Source: Paenibacillus_G elgii_A (GTDB taxonomy: Bacteria > Bacillota > Bacilli > Paenibacillales > NBRC-103111). From it: a DNA stretch of 64,000 bases. Below, one piece after another: positions 8,012 through 17,545 of the stretch. Within the stretch, counting starts at the first letter, position 1; each line of letters opens with the position of its first letter. The stretch is taken from positions 62,001-126,000 of the forward strand of contig JBHJMN010000008.1 of the NCBI GenBank assembly GCA_042219835.1, in the 5' to 3' direction. The notes beneath the pieces are model-generated. The model was not told where the DNA came from. It did no database searches and saw only the letters and a program-made list of their open reading frames with translations. The position numbers and the translations under genes were made by a program.

Positions 8012-10045
8012 ATGAAAGCAAAAGACCTGGTCGTGCTGATCGGCGTGATCGGCATCGTTCTGATGATGGTCGTCCCGCTGCCGATATGGTTGCTGGATGT
8101 CCTGCTGATTATCAACATATCGGCTGCTCTCTTGATCATTTTAATCGGCATGAATACACAGGATGCGCTTCAGTTCTCCATCTTTCCGTCGCTCCTGCTC
8201 ATCACCACCTTGTTCCGGCTTGCGCTGAACGTATCGACAACCAGAAACATTTTGGCCCATGGGGACGCGGGCAACGTGGTCAGCACCTTCGGCTCGTTCG
8301 TTGCTCAGGGCAACATTGTCGTCGGATTTGTCGTTTTTATCATTTTGGTACTGGTCCAGTTTATCGTCATTACCAAAGGTTCCGAGCGGGTTGCCGAGGT
8401 GTCTGCGCGGTTTACGCTCGACGCGATGCCTGGGAAACAGATGAGTATCGACGCGGATTTGAACGCAGGGCTGATCAACGAACAGCAGGCCAAAGAACGA
8501 CGCGAAAAAATTTCGCGCGAGGCCGACTTCTACGGCGCGATGGACGGTGCGAGCAAATTCGTCAAAGGGGATGCGATCGCCGGCATTATCATGCTGTTGA
8601 TCAATATCATCGGCGGCTTGATTATCGGAATGGCGATGAAAGGAATGTCGCTTAAGGATGCGGGAGCGCTTTATTCGATTCTGACGATCGGGGACGGTCT
8701 TGTCAGCCAAATCCCGGCGCTGCTGATCTCTACCGCAGCAGGGATTATCGTGACAAGGGCGGCATCCGAAGGAAACTTGGCGCACGACTTGACGTCGCAA
8801 ATCTTTTCTTATCCGAAGCTGCTTTATATTGTAGCGGGAACGATTACGGCGCTGGGCATTTTCACGCCGATCCATCTGATTACGACATTGCCGATCGCTG
8901 CCGTACTTGCATTCGCCGCTTACAAAATGCAGCAGACGATGAACCGTAAGCAAGCCGCTGAAGTCCAGCTTGAGGAGGAACAGCAAATCGAAGAAGTACG
9001 AAGCCCCGAAAGTGTTATCGGGTTGCTGCAGGTCGATCCGATCGAGTTCGAATTCGGTTACGGACTTATCCCGCTGGCGGATACGCAGCAGGGCGGCGAC
9101 TTGCTCGATCGCGTCATCCTCATCCGCAGACAATGTGCGCTTGAGCTCGGAATCGTCGTACCGGTGATCCGGATTCGGGACAACATTCAACTGCGCCCAA
9201 ACGAATATGTCATTAAAATTAAAGGTAACACAGTCGCACGCGGCGATTTGCTACTTGGTCACTACTTGGCGATGAGTCCGGGAATCGACGACGATTCGAT
9301 TACGGGGATCGATACGCTGGAGCCGGCCTTCGGCCTGCCGGCGCTATGGATTGACGAAGCGACTAAGGAACGGGCCGAGCTTTCCGGCTACACGGTCGTC
9401 GATCCGCCATCCGTCGTAGCGACGCATTTGACGGAAATTATTAAGAAGCACGCTCACGAGCTGCTGGGCCGCCAGGAAACGAAGGCGCTTATCGAGAACG
9501 TCAAGGAGCATCACCCGGCGCTGGTCGACGATTTAATCCCGAACGTTTTGTCGATCGGCGATGTGCAAAAAGTGCTGGTCAAGCTGCTCCGCGAAAAAAT
9601 ATCCGTCCGCGATCTCGTCACCATTCTGGAGACGCTCGCCGATTACGGCACATACACGAAGGACCCTGAAGTGCTGACGGAATATGTCCGTCAGGGCTTA
9701 TCCAGACAAATTACGCAGCAGTACATGACCGGGGGCGAGTCGTTGAAAGTCATTACTGTCGGACCGACGCTGGAGAAAAAAATTGCGGAGTCTGTACAGC
9801 AATCGGATCAGGGCAGCTATCTTGCGCTCGATCCGACATCCAGCCAAGTGATCTATCAGAAGGTTACCGATCAAGTGACCAAGCTGCTTCAAGCAGGTCA
9901 GCAGCCGATCGTTCTCACCTCGCCCACCATTCGCATGTACTTGAGGCAGCTGCTTGAACGTACGATGCAGGACATTCCGGTTTTGTCTTACAGCGAGCTC
10001 GAACCGAGCGTTGAAATTCAGAGCATGGGGGTTGTTAATCTATGA
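8012..10045 (+). CDS. flhA: Flagellar export protein FlhA
   Basis: Large export-gate component that forms a cytoplasmic ring receiving substrates and chaperones. The 677-residue product has about eight hydrophobic helices in the first 310 residues, including the conserved FHIPEP-type region (FPSLLLITTLFRLALNVSTT, about 53-72) and the following loop rich in charged residues (ARFTLDAMPGKQMSIDADLN). The rest is the soluble FlhA-C domain. AAAGGAGGAC precedes the ATG at 8012. The stop overlaps the flhF start (ATGA). Confidence 0.97.
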   Translation: MKAKDLVVLIGVIGIVLMMVVPLPIWLLDVLLIINISAALLIILIGMNTQDALQFSIFPSLLLITTLFRLALNVSTTRNILAHGDAGNVVSTFGSFVAQGNIVVGFVVFIILVLVQFIVITKGSERVAEVSARFTLDAMPGKQMSIDADLNAGLINEQQAKERREKISREADFYGAMDGASKFVKGDAIAGIIMLLINIIGGLIIGMAMKGMSLKDAGALYSILTIGDGLVSQIPALLISTAAGIIVTRAASEGNLAHDLTSQIFSYPKLLYIVAGTITALGIFTPIHLITTLPIAAVLAFAAYKMQQTMNRKQAAEVQLEEEQQIEEVRSPESVIGLLQVDPIEFEFGYGLIPLADTQQGGDLLDRVILIRRQCALELGIVVPVIRIRDNIQLRPNEYVIKIKGNTVARGDLLLGHYLAMSPGIDDDSITGIDTLEPAFGLPALWIDEATKERAELSGYTVVDPPSVVATHLTEIIKKHAHELLGRQETKALIENVKEHHPALVDDLIPNVLSIGDVQKVLVKLLREKISVRDLVTILETLADYGTYTKDPEVLTEYVRQGLSRQITQQYMTGGESLKVITVGPTLEKKIAESVQQSDQGSYLALDPTSSQVIYQKVTDQVTKLLQAGQQPIVLTSPTIRMYLRQLLERTMQDIPVLSYSELEPSVEIQSMGVVNL

Positions 10046-11340
10046 GAGTGAAGCGGTATGTCGTAGACTCCATGCCGGATGCCCTGCAAAAAATTCGTAC
10101 GGATCTCGGGAAAGACGCTGTCATCATCAATACGAAAGAAATTCGTTCCGGCGGATTTCTCGGCATGTTTTCGAAGAAAAAGATCGAAGTGATCGCTGCT
10201 ACGGATTCGGTGTCCGGAGACGGGCAGCCAGCGTCCGCCAAGTCGGCTACCGCTACGTTAGCCAAGCCGGTCGCCCCGGCGGCTAATGCGTTTGTGGGAA
10301 GCACGGCTGCGGCAGCCGCTTACGGGATGCAGCGAGACCGGGAGCGGGAAGAGCAGCCGGCGCTGTCGTTTCCCGAAGTGCCGGATGTGCTCCCGGCAAG
10401 CCAACCTTCTCAGGCCGGCCCTGTGGGGTCACAGCCGGTTTCCGTTAGCGGCAGAGCCAAGGAAGACACGCTGCTTGAAGAGATCAAGCAAATGAAAGAA
10501 ATGATGCAGAAGCTGTCTTCGCAGCGTATGCCGGAGGCAGCTCAAGATCCTGTCTTGATGGAATTGGAACGCCGGCTGCTCGACCAAGAGATCGATTCGG
10601 AGCTTATTCGGGAGCTTCTGGCCAAAATATCGGAGGAAGCCGAAACCGAAGGCGTTCCAGTCACGGAACAATTTGCGGTTGGCTCCCTCCGGACGCAGCT
10701 CCACACGCTGCTTCAGCCGCAGGGCGGCAAAGGGATCGCTTCCGATACCCGAATCGCGCATTTTGTCGGGCCGACGGGCGTCGGCAAAACGACGACGATT
10801 GCCAAGCTGGCCGCCGAACAAGTGCTGAAGCACCGCCGCAAGGTCGGGTTTATCACCTCCGACACGTACCGGATCGCAGCAGTGGAGCAGCTCAAGACGT
10901 ACGCTACCATTTTGAACGTGCCGCTTGAGGTTGTCTTTTCTCCGCTGGATTTGAACAAGGCATTCGAGAACTTGAAAGACTGTGATCTAATTTTTATGGA
11001 TACGGCCGGTCGAAACTTCCGCAACGAGATGTACGTTTCGGAGCTGAATGCGCTGCTTCAATCCGGAGGAAAGAGCGAAACGTTCCTGGTACTCAGCTTA
11101 ACGACCAAATATAAAGATATGAAGGCCATTACATACAACTTCAGCAAGTTCAAATTAGATAAAGTATTGTTTACGAAGATGGACGAGACCGATTCGTACG
11201 GCGCCGTCGTCAACCTCATCCGCGATTTCGGATTGCAGACTTCTTATATCGCCAACGGGCAGAGCGTTCCCGACGATATCGAGGAGTTGAACGAGAGGCA
11301 GTTGATCGATTGGATTCTGGAGGATAACAATCATGAATGA
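10042..11340 (+). CDS. flhF: Signal recognition particle-like GTPase FlhF
   Basis: SRP-family GTPase that helps place flagella. The variable N-terminal B domain (residues 1-about 150) starts MRVKRYVVDSMPDALQKIR. The NG GTPase domain follows, with the P-loop GPTGVGKTTT at 243-252, DTAGRNF, and the specificity motif TKMDET. Length 432 is somewhat longer than B. subtilis FlhF (366); the excess is an Ala/Pro/Gln-rich stretch between about 60 and 150. It overlaps flhA by four bases and flhG by eight, consistent with FlhF and its activator FlhG being made together. Confidence 0.95.
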   Translation: MRVKRYVVDSMPDALQKIRTDLGKDAVIINTKEIRSGGFLGMFSKKKIEVIAATDSVSGDGQPASAKSATATLAKPVAPAANAFVGSTAAAAAYGMQRDREREEQPALSFPEVPDVLPASQPSQAGPVGSQPVSVSGRAKEDTLLEEIKQMKEMMQKLSSQRMPEAAQDPVLMELERRLLDQEIDSELIRELLAKISEEAETEGVPVTEQFAVGSLRTQLHTLLQPQGGKGIASDTRIAHFVGPTGVGKTTTIAKLAAEQVLKHRRKVGFITSDTYRIAAVEQLKTYATILNVPLEVVFSPLDLNKAFENLKDCDLIFMDTAGRNFRNEMYVSELNALLQSGGKSETFLVLSLTTKYKDMKAITYNFSKFKLDKVLFTKMDETDSYGAVVNLIRDFGLQTSYIANGQSVPDDIEELNERQLIDWILEDNNHE

Positions 11341-12202
11341 TCAGGCACAAGAGCTTCGGAATCTGATCAAGCATCGATGGAACTCTACAGAAAAGCCGAC
11401 ACGCATCCTCGCTGTTACGAGCGGTAAGGGCGGGGTCGGCAAATCGAACTTTACCCTGAATTTTGCTCTTGCGCTTCAAAAAAAGGGGTTTAAAGTACTC
11501 ATTTTCGACGCCGATATCGGTCTGGCCAATATCGACGTGCTTATGGGAATTACGCCGAAGTACAATTTGTATCATTTGCTGAAAAAAGAAAAGACGATTT
11601 GGGACATCATTCATAAGGGTTATAACGATTTGCAATTCATCGCAGGCGGGTCCGGCTTTAACGACCTGATCCGGCTGTCCGAGGAACAATTGGATTATTT
11701 TCAAGAACAGATCGGCCAGTTGAACGGACATGCGGACTTTATCATTTTCGATACGGGAGCCGGATTGTCCAAAGAAACGCTCAAGTTTATCGTTGCTGCA
11801 CAAGAAACGATCGTGGTGACGACGCCGGAGCCGACTTCGATTACCGATGCTTATGCTATTATCAAAATGGTGAGCGCGATGGATTACGACATTCGCTTCC
11901 GGCTGGTCGTCAACCGGGTGACCGATTGGCGGGAGGGCAGGCAAACCGCCGAGAAAATCGGGTTGGTCGCCAAGCAATTTTTGAATCTGGATATTCCAAC
12001 AATCGGCTACGTGCTTGATGATGCTGCGGTTTCCAAAGCTGTAAAAAAGCAGGTGCCTTTCACCGTAGCTTTTCCGTCAAGCGGCGCATCCAAATCGATC
12101 TATGATCTGACCGATGATTTTATTGCGAACCAAAAACCGGCGGACATGAACTCGGGGGCGGTCAAAGGCTTCTTGAATCGAATGATTAAGCTGCTTAAAT
12201 AA
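11333..12202 (+). CDS. flhG: MinD/ParA-type ATPase FlhG (YlxH)
   Basis: MinD-like ATPase that stimulates FlhF GTPase activity and acts in flagellar number and pattern control and C-ring assembly. The N-terminal FlhF-activating motif DQAQELR is at residues 3-9. The deviant Walker A motif SGKGGVGKS is at 30-38, with the signature lysine at 32. FDADIGLANIDVLMG supplies the switch I/Walker A' aspartate. Length 289 is typical. A short 44-base gap separates it from cheB. Confidence 0.94.
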   Translation: MNDQAQELRNLIKHRWNSTEKPTRILAVTSGKGGVGKSNFTLNFALALQKKGFKVLIFDADIGLANIDVLMGITPKYNLYHLLKKEKTIWDIIHKGYNDLQFIAGGSGFNDLIRLSEEQLDYFQEQIGQLNGHADFIIFDTGAGLSKETLKFIVAAQETIVVTTPEPTSITDAYAIIKMVSAMDYDIRFRLVVNRVTDWREGRQTAEKIGLVAKQFLNLDIPTIGYVLDDAAVSKAVKKQVPFTVAFPSSGASKSIYDLTDDFIANQKPADMNSGAVKGFLNRMIKLLK

Positions 12203-12255
12203 AAGAGAACGTTCTCCGCCTTCAGAATCGGACACAACGCAGAGGAGTGAAACGT

Positions 12256-13371
12256 ATGCAGCCTTATGATGTGCTGGTGGTGGATGATTCGGTTTTTATG
12301 AGGAAAATCATCACCGATCTTATATCGGGGGACCCGGCGCTGCGGGTAATAGGAACCGCGAAGAACGGCAAGGAAGCCGTCGAGCTGGTCAAAAAGTTGA
12401 ACCCCCATGCGGTTACCATGGATATTGAGATGCCGGAAATGAACGGGTTGGATGCGCTTCGCGCGATCATGAATGAGCACCCCGTTCCGGTCGTCATGTT
12501 AAGCAGTTTGACTCAGGAAGGCGCGGCGGAGACCATCAAAGCGCTCGAGTGGGGGGCTGTCGATTTCGTCGGAAAACCGTCGGGCTCGATTTCGCTCGAT
12601 TTGCATAAAGTCAAACAGCTGCTGCTCGAAAAACTGCACATCGCGGTAAAAACGAACATGCGCAAGCTGTCGCGTCCCGCGATGAGCAAGCCGTCGCTGA
12701 AAGCGCCGGAGGTGACGAAAGATCCGCGGCCGTTTTCGGAACCGGCTTCAAAAACGGAACGGCGTCCCACTGCCGGTACGGCCGGATTCGAACATATCGT
12801 CGCCATCGGCACCTCGACCGGAGGGCCTCGGGCGTTGCATCAGGTGCTATCCGATTTCCCGGATCATTTTCCCGCTCCGGTCGTTATCGTCCAGCATATG
12901 CCTCCTAATTTTACCAAGTCGCTGGCGCAGCGGCTCGATTCCGTTTCAAGGCTGAAAGTGGTTGAGGCGGAAGCGGGCATGATTCTGGAGAGCGGCACCG
13001 CTTACGTGGCCCCCGGCGGCTATCATATGACCGTCGCCCGCAACGGGAGCCATTCTTACAAGATCCATTTGTCCAAAGAAGATCCGCGCGGCGGACACCG
13101 CCCGTCGGTGGACGTGCTTTTTGAATCGCTGCTGCCGATGAGGGAGCTTAAACGCCATATCGTACTCATGACCGGCATGGGCTCCGACGGAGCGAAAGGG
13201 ATGCTCGCGCTGAAGCAATCCGGGGCCGTAACGACAATCGCCGAATCGGAAGACACCTGCATCGTATACGGCATGCCCCGTGCAGCGGTGGAGCTGAAGT
13301 GCGTAACGCATGTGCTCCCCCAGCAGGAAATTACCGCTAAGCTGGTACAAGCCGTCGCCCGCGAACCCTGA
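12256..13371 (+). CDS. cheB: Chemotaxis protein-glutamate methylesterase CheB
   Basis: Removes methyl groups from (and deamidates) chemoreceptors during adaptation. The receiver domain has D10/D11 and phospho-acceptor D56. After a Lys/Pro-rich linker comes the methylesterase domain with the full catalytic triad: S187 (GTSTGGPRAL), H214 (VQHMPP) and D311 (GMGSDGAKGM). The product is 371 residues. ATG at 12256 is chosen over GTG at 12247 because AGAGGAG (12241-12247) would overlap the latter. No separate cheR is visible in this window. Confidence 0.96.
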   Translation: MQPYDVLVVDDSVFMRKIITDLISGDPALRVIGTAKNGKEAVELVKKLNPHAVTMDIEMPEMNGLDALRAIMNEHPVPVVMLSSLTQEGAAETIKALEWGAVDFVGKPSGSISLDLHKVKQLLLEKLHIAVKTNMRKLSRPAMSKPSLKAPEVTKDPRPFSEPASKTERRPTAGTAGFEHIVAIGTSTGGPRALHQVLSDFPDHFPAPVVIVQHMPPNFTKSLAQRLDSVSRLKVVEAEAGMILESGTAYVAPGGYHMTVARNGSHSYKIHLSKEDPRGGHRPSVDVLFESLLPMRELKRHIVLMTGMGSDGAKGMLALKQSGAVTTIAESEDTCIVYGMPRAAVELKCVTHVLPQQEITAKLVQAVAREP

Positions 13372-13419
13372 CTTCCGGGTAAGCTTGGATAGAGCAATTA
13401 CCATGATGGAGGTGTAGAT

Positions 13420-15477
13420 ATGGAAATGAATCAATACCTCTCGATGTTTATCGATGAGTCGAGAGATCACTTGCAAGCGATGAACGAACAGATGCTCAGT
13501 CTGGAGAGCAGCCCGGAAGACATCACGATCGTGCAAAATATTTTTCGGTCGGCGCATACGTTGAAAGGAATGTCGGCGACGATGGGATTCGAGGATCTGG
13601 CGTCGCTGACTCACGAGATGGAGAATGTGCTGGACCTCGTCCGCAACCATAAACTGAAGATGGATTCGTTTATTTTTGACTGCTTGTTCAAAAGCCTGGA
13701 TTCCTTGGAGTCCATGGTGGAGGACATCATTCAAGGCGGTACAGGCCAAGCGGACGTAACCGAAATCGTCGCCGCGCTGAAATCCATCGTTTCCGGCGAT
13801 TATGCCAAGGGCGGCGCAACCGGAGTCGCAACCCCCAAAGTGGAACCGACAACTGCCGCCGGGGGAGAGTTTGACGAATTTCAGTATTCGATTCTTCAGC
13901 AGTCCATCGAAGCGGGCATTCCTGTGCTTCGCCTTGAAGTAACCGTACGACAAGATTGCGTGTTAAAAGCGGCTCGCGCTTATATGGTGTTCAATGTGCT
14001 CGAACAGAACGGGGAGGTCATCAAGTCCAACCCTTCCGTGGAGGATATCGAGCAGGAGCGGTTCGATCAATCGTTCGTCGTTTATTACATATCCCAAATC
14101 GACACCGACGAACTGCAGAAGCAAGTTGCGAGCGTATCCGAAATCGATAAAGTGGACGTCATCGTTTTGGATCAGGCCAAGCTGACGGAGCTCATGAGTC
14201 CGCCTTCCAGGTTTAACGCAGCGGCCGCGCAGGCACAAGCGCAAGCCGAGACAGCCGCCGCATCGACGCAGGAAGCGCCGAAGCAGGAAGCCAAAAAAGC
14301 GCCTGCCGCAGGCGGCGCCCCTGTAGCCGGACGCACGATCCGCGTCGATATCGAGCGGCTTGATACGCTGATGAACCTGTTCAGCGAGCTGCTGATCGAT
14401 CGGGTACGACTGGAGCAGCTTGCCAGCGAAATTCGCCGCAGCGAGCTGACGGAAACCGTCGAGCATATGTCGCGGGTCAGCAGCGATTTGCAGAATATCG
14501 TACTGAAGCTGCGCATGGTTCCGATCGATACCGTCTTTAACCGATTCCCGCGCATGATCCGGGACGTCGCCAAGACGCTGGACAAAAAGGTAGACCTGAT
14601 CATCACCGGCGCCGATACCGAATTGGACCGGACGGTCATCGACGAAATCGGCGATCCGTTGGTGCACTTGCTTCGGAATGCCGTCGACCATGGCGTGGAG
14701 CCGTCTGCCGAGCGCGCTGCCCTCGGAAAGCCCGAGACCGGAACGATTCACCTGCGCGCGTATCATAGCGGAAACCATGTGTTTATCGAGATCGAGGAAG
14801 ACGGACGCGGCATTAACCGGGACAAAGTGTTGAAAAAAGCTTTGGAAAACAACGTTTTGACCAAGGAACAAGCCGCGCGCATTACGGATGACGAGGTCAA
14901 TCAGTTGATTTTTGCCTCCGGCTTCAGCACGGCGGATAAAATATCGGACATCTCCGGCCGCGGGGTCGGACTTGATGTCGTGAAGACGAAGATTCAAAGT
15001 CTCGGCGGACAAGTCCAAGTGGATTCGGAATGGGGAAAAGGCTCTAAATTTTCCGTTCAGCTGCCGCTGACGCTGTCGATTATCTCGGCGATGCTGATCC
15101 GGCTCAATAACGAGAAGTATGCTATTCCACTTTCTTCCATCGTGGAAACAATGGCTGTCCGTCAAGAACAGATTCGCTCGGTTCACGGCAATCGCATGGT
15201 CGAGTACCGTACCGGGGTCATCCCGCTCGTATCCTTGGCCGATCTGTTCGATGTGCCGGGAGGAACGAATATTTCCGAGAACGAAATGCAAGTGGTCATT
15301 ATACGCAAAGGCGACAAAATGGCGGCGCTCGTCGTCAACGAATTTATCGGCCAGCAGGAAATCGTGCTGAAGACGCTCGGCAAATATTTGACCAAGCTGT
15401 TTGCGATTTCAGGCGCAACCATTCTGGGAGACGGACAAGTCGCGTTGATTATCGATACGAATGCCTTGATTAAATAG
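13420..15477 (+). CDS. cheA: Chemotaxis histidine kinase CheA
   Basis: Receptor-coupled histidine kinase that phosphorylates CheY and CheB. Domain order: P1 with phospho-acceptor H46 in RSAHTLKGM; a P2 response-regulator-binding domain at about 150-265; an Ala/Gln-rich linker; P3 dimerisation (about 305-370); P4 kinase with the N box (HLLRNAVDHGVEP) and G boxes (DGRGI, GRGVGLDVV); and a CheW-like P5 domain at the end. The 685-residue length is normal. ATGATGGAGGTG lies upstream of the ATG at 13420. CheW follows, as expected for a coupled signalling unit. Confidence 0.97.
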   Translation: MEMNQYLSMFIDESRDHLQAMNEQMLSLESSPEDITIVQNIFRSAHTLKGMSATMGFEDLASLTHEMENVLDLVRNHKLKMDSFIFDCLFKSLDSLESMVEDIIQGGTGQADVTEIVAALKSIVSGDYAKGGATGVATPKVEPTTAAGGEFDEFQYSILQQSIEAGIPVLRLEVTVRQDCVLKAARAYMVFNVLEQNGEVIKSNPSVEDIEQERFDQSFVVYYISQIDTDELQKQVASVSEIDKVDVIVLDQAKLTELMSPPSRFNAAAAQAQAQAETAAASTQEAPKQEAKKAPAAGGAPVAGRTIRVDIERLDTLMNLFSELLIDRVRLEQLASEIRRSELTETVEHMSRVSSDLQNIVLKLRMVPIDTVFNRFPRMIRDVAKTLDKKVDLIITGADTELDRTVIDEIGDPLVHLLRNAVDHGVEPSAERAALGKPETGTIHLRAYHSGNHVFIEIEEDGRGINRDKVLKKALENNVLTKEQAARITDDEVNQLIFASGFSTADKISDISGRGVGLDVVKTKIQSLGGQVQVDSEWGKGSKFSVQLPLTLSIISAMLIRLNNEKYAIPLSSIVETMAVRQEQIRSVHGNRMVEYRTGVIPLVSLADLFDVPGGTNISENEMQVVIIRKGDKMAALVVNEFIGQQEIVLKTLGKYLTKLFAISGATILGDGQVALIIDTNALIK

Positions 15478-15528
15478 CGGGACGCAAAGACGGCTACATT
15501 CACGCGATAACTTAAGGAGGCTGCGAGT

Positions 15529-15990
15529 ATGGGAGAAGAATTGAAAGTCATCGTGTTTGCTTTAGGAAAGGAAGAATACGGGGTAGAGGTTGAGAAGGTC
15601 CGCACCATTGAACGGATGCAGCCGATGACCCGAGTTCCGAAAACGCCTGAATTTGTCAAAGGCGTCATCAATTTGCGCGGCGTGGTTACCCCCGTTATCG
15701 ATCTGCGCGGCCGCTTCGGATTTCCGGAAACCGAGTATACCGACAACTCGCGGATCATTATCGTTGCCGTCGGCGACATCGAAGTCGGCCTGATTGTCGA
15801 TTCGGCCAACGACGTCATCGATGTGGATTCGGATCATATCGAAGATCCGCCGGAAATCGTAGGCGGCATTAAGGCCAAGTACCTTCGCGGGATTGCCAAA
15901 ATAGGCGAAAGCCGGCTGCTTGTGCTGCTGAACCTGCAGGAAGTATTGAGCAAGAGCGAGATCGTTCAACTGGAGAATGTAGAGGAGTAG
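15529..15990 (+). CDS. cheW: Chemotaxis coupling protein CheW
   Basis: Adapter that links chemoreceptors to CheA. The whole 153-residue protein is one CheW domain, with the typical LGKEEYGVEVEKVRTIERM start and the MTRVPKTPEFVKGVINLRG segment (about 26-45). A strong ribosome-binding site, TTAAGGAGGC, precedes the ATG at 15529. It lies five bases before cheC, an arrangement shared with B. subtilis. Confidence 0.97.
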   Translation: MGEELKVIVFALGKEEYGVEVEKVRTIERMQPMTRVPKTPEFVKGVINLRGVVTPVIDLRGRFGFPETEYTDNSRIIIVAVGDIEVGLIVDSANDVIDVDSDHIEDPPEIVGGIKAKYLRGIAKIGESRLLVLLNLQEVLSKSEIVQLENVEE

Positions 15991-15995
15991 GCCTA

Positions 15996-16616
15996 GTGGA
16001 AGCATTTAACTCTTTTGCCGATTTTCAAATGGATGTGCTGAAGGAAGTCGGAAATATCGGTGCTGGACATGCGGCTACCGCACTCTCACAGCTGCTCGAT
16101 AAACCTGTAGATATGCTTGTGCCCAAAGTGCGAATGGTTCCTTTCGAGGAAATCGCGGACAGCGTAGGAGGAGCCGAGCAGCCCGTTATCGCAATATTTC
16201 TGAGAGTCGAAGGGGAAACGCCAGGAAATTTGTTCTTTATTCTGAAGTTCGAGTCGGCCAAAAAGCTTCTTCACAGCTTGGCCGGAATCGAAGCGGTGGA
16301 GGGCGACGAGTACTCTGAAATGGAATTGTCCGCGCTAAACGAGATCGGTAATATTTTGGCGGGCTCGTACTTATCTTCCCTGGCGGATTTCACACAACTG
16401 AACATGCAGCCCACCGTTCCTTCGCTTGCGATTGATATGGCGGGAGCGATTCTAAGCTACGGCCTGCTCCAATTCGGTCAAATGGGAGACCAGGCGCTCT
16501 TGATCGACACGAAGTTTCTGGACGGAAGCGACGAGGTGGAAGGGCATTTCTTCCTCATCCCGGACCCGGAGTCCTTCGAACGTATTTTCATTGCTTTGGG
16601 AGTGCATACTCCATGA
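15996..16616 (+). CDS. cheC: CheY-P phosphatase CheC
   Basis: Adaptation-system phosphatase that removes phosphate from CheY and partners with CheD. Both active-site motifs are intact: LKEVGNIGAG near the start (about 11-20) and LNEIGNILAG (about 114-123). At 206 residues it matches B. subtilis CheC. The start is GTG at 15996, with AGAGGAG at 15981-15987 overlapping the cheW stop. The end overlaps cheD by four bases, fitting the CheC-CheD complex. Confidence 0.96.
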   Translation: MEAFNSFADFQMDVLKEVGNIGAGHAATALSQLLDKPVDMLVPKVRMVPFEEIADSVGGAEQPVIAIFLRVEGETPGNLFFILKFESAKKLLHSLAGIEAVEGDEYSEMELSALNEIGNILAGSYLSSLADFTQLNMQPTVPSLAIDMAGAILSYGLLQFGQMGDQALLIDTKFLDGSDEVEGHFFLIPDPESFERIFIALGVHTP

Positions 16617-17107
16617 TCCAAGACAATTTGATTAAAGTAGGAATGGCCGACCTGAACGTCGCTCACTTGACCGGTGTGCTCAAGACGACGGGGCTCGGTT
16701 CCTGCGTGGGCGTTACCTTGTTCGATGCCAAGGCCAAAGTAGCCGGAATGGCCCACGTCATGCTGCCGACCTCGGATATTGCCAGAGAAGGAAAGCTGAA
16801 CATCGCGAAATATGCCGATACGGCGATCCCCGAAATGATTCGCCAGATGGAGGATCTTGGGGCTCAAGTGAAGCGCATGGTTGCCAAAATGGCCGGTGGC
16901 GCACAAATGTTCGCCTTCGGCTCCCAATCGGACACGATGCGGATCGGACCGCGGAATGTCGAGTCCTGCAAGGAAATGCTCAGCCGTTACCAGATCCCGA
17001 TTATTGCCGAAGATACCGGCGGCAATTACGGGCGAACCATCGAATTCGATTGCGAATCCGGTATGCTTATGATTCGCAGCGTACAACACGGAGTGAAGGA
17101 ATTGTAA
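16613..17107 (+). CDS. cheD: Chemoreceptor glutamine deamidase CheD
   Basis: Deamidates glutamines on chemoreceptors and stimulates CheC. The catalytic Cys (C31 in TTGLGSCVGVTLFD) and His (H48 in GMAHVMLP) are both present. Length 164 is typical. Together with CheC and CheB, the presence of CheD shows that this organism uses the B. subtilis-type three-part adaptation scheme rather than CheB/CheR alone. The start overlaps the cheC stop (ATGA). Confidence 0.96.
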   Translation: MIQDNLIKVGMADLNVAHLTGVLKTTGLGSCVGVTLFDAKAKVAGMAHVMLPTSDIAREGKLNIAKYADTAIPEMIRQMEDLGAQVKRMVAKMAGGAQMFAFGSQSDTMRIGPRNVESCKEMLSRYQIPIIAEDTGGNYGRTIEFDCESGMLMIRSVQHGVKEL

Positions 17108-17111
17108 ACCT

Positions 17112-17528
17112 ATGATCGGATCGATACGTTGGAACTTTATCGTAGGGGCCGCGGCATTCGTCATTACCTTTGCCTTGTCGATCACCGACAATATTTGGCT
17201 GACTACCTTGATTCGCAGCTTCTACAGCTTTGTCCTGATGTTTGTAATCGTATTTTTGTTCCGTTGGCTGCTTGGCACGGTTGCCGGATTGGCAGGCGCT
17301 CCGATTCCTGAGCATTCGGAAGAAGAGGATGAGCTTAAAGGGAAGGCGGTCGATGTTGTAACGCCCGATCAGGATGCGGAGCTGCATCAGATGCTGAAAC
17401 CGTCGCCGGGTCCGATGGACGCCGTGGAGACCGATTTTTCCCCGCTGAATCCGCCGAAGCTCTCAACGAAGATCCAAGGGAGTCCTGACGAATTGGCACA
17501 GGCGGTTCGCCGAATGTCTGAAGAATAA
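17112..17528 (+). CDS. Small membrane protein of unknown function between cheD and sigD
   Basis: A 138-residue protein that I cannot place in a named family. Two hydrophobic helices lie at about 5-22 and 30-58, and the rest (about 60-138) is an acidic and Pro-rich cytoplasmic-looking tail (EHSEEEDELKGKAVDV). It ends in a Gln/Arg/Glu-rich helix. The gene is four bases after cheD and 17 before sigD, so it is clearly part of the fla/che transcript. B. subtilis has no gene at this position as far as I recall. The function is unknown; a link to motility is inferred only from context. Confidence 0.75.
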   Translation: MIGSIRWNFIVGAAAFVITFALSITDNIWLTTLIRSFYSFVLMFVIVFLFRWLLGTVAGLAGAPIPEHSEEEDELKGKAVDVVTPDQDAELHQMLKPSPGPMDAVETDFSPLNPPKLSTKIQGSPDELAQAVRRMSEE

Positions 17529-17545
17529 GGATGTGACTATCTGTC

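Noticed and set aside
12205..12216. Perfect palindrome GAGAACGTTCTC before cheB
   Set aside because: Could be an operator, but it is short, within an operon, and does not match a regulator site I know (it is not the Gram-positive LexA box).
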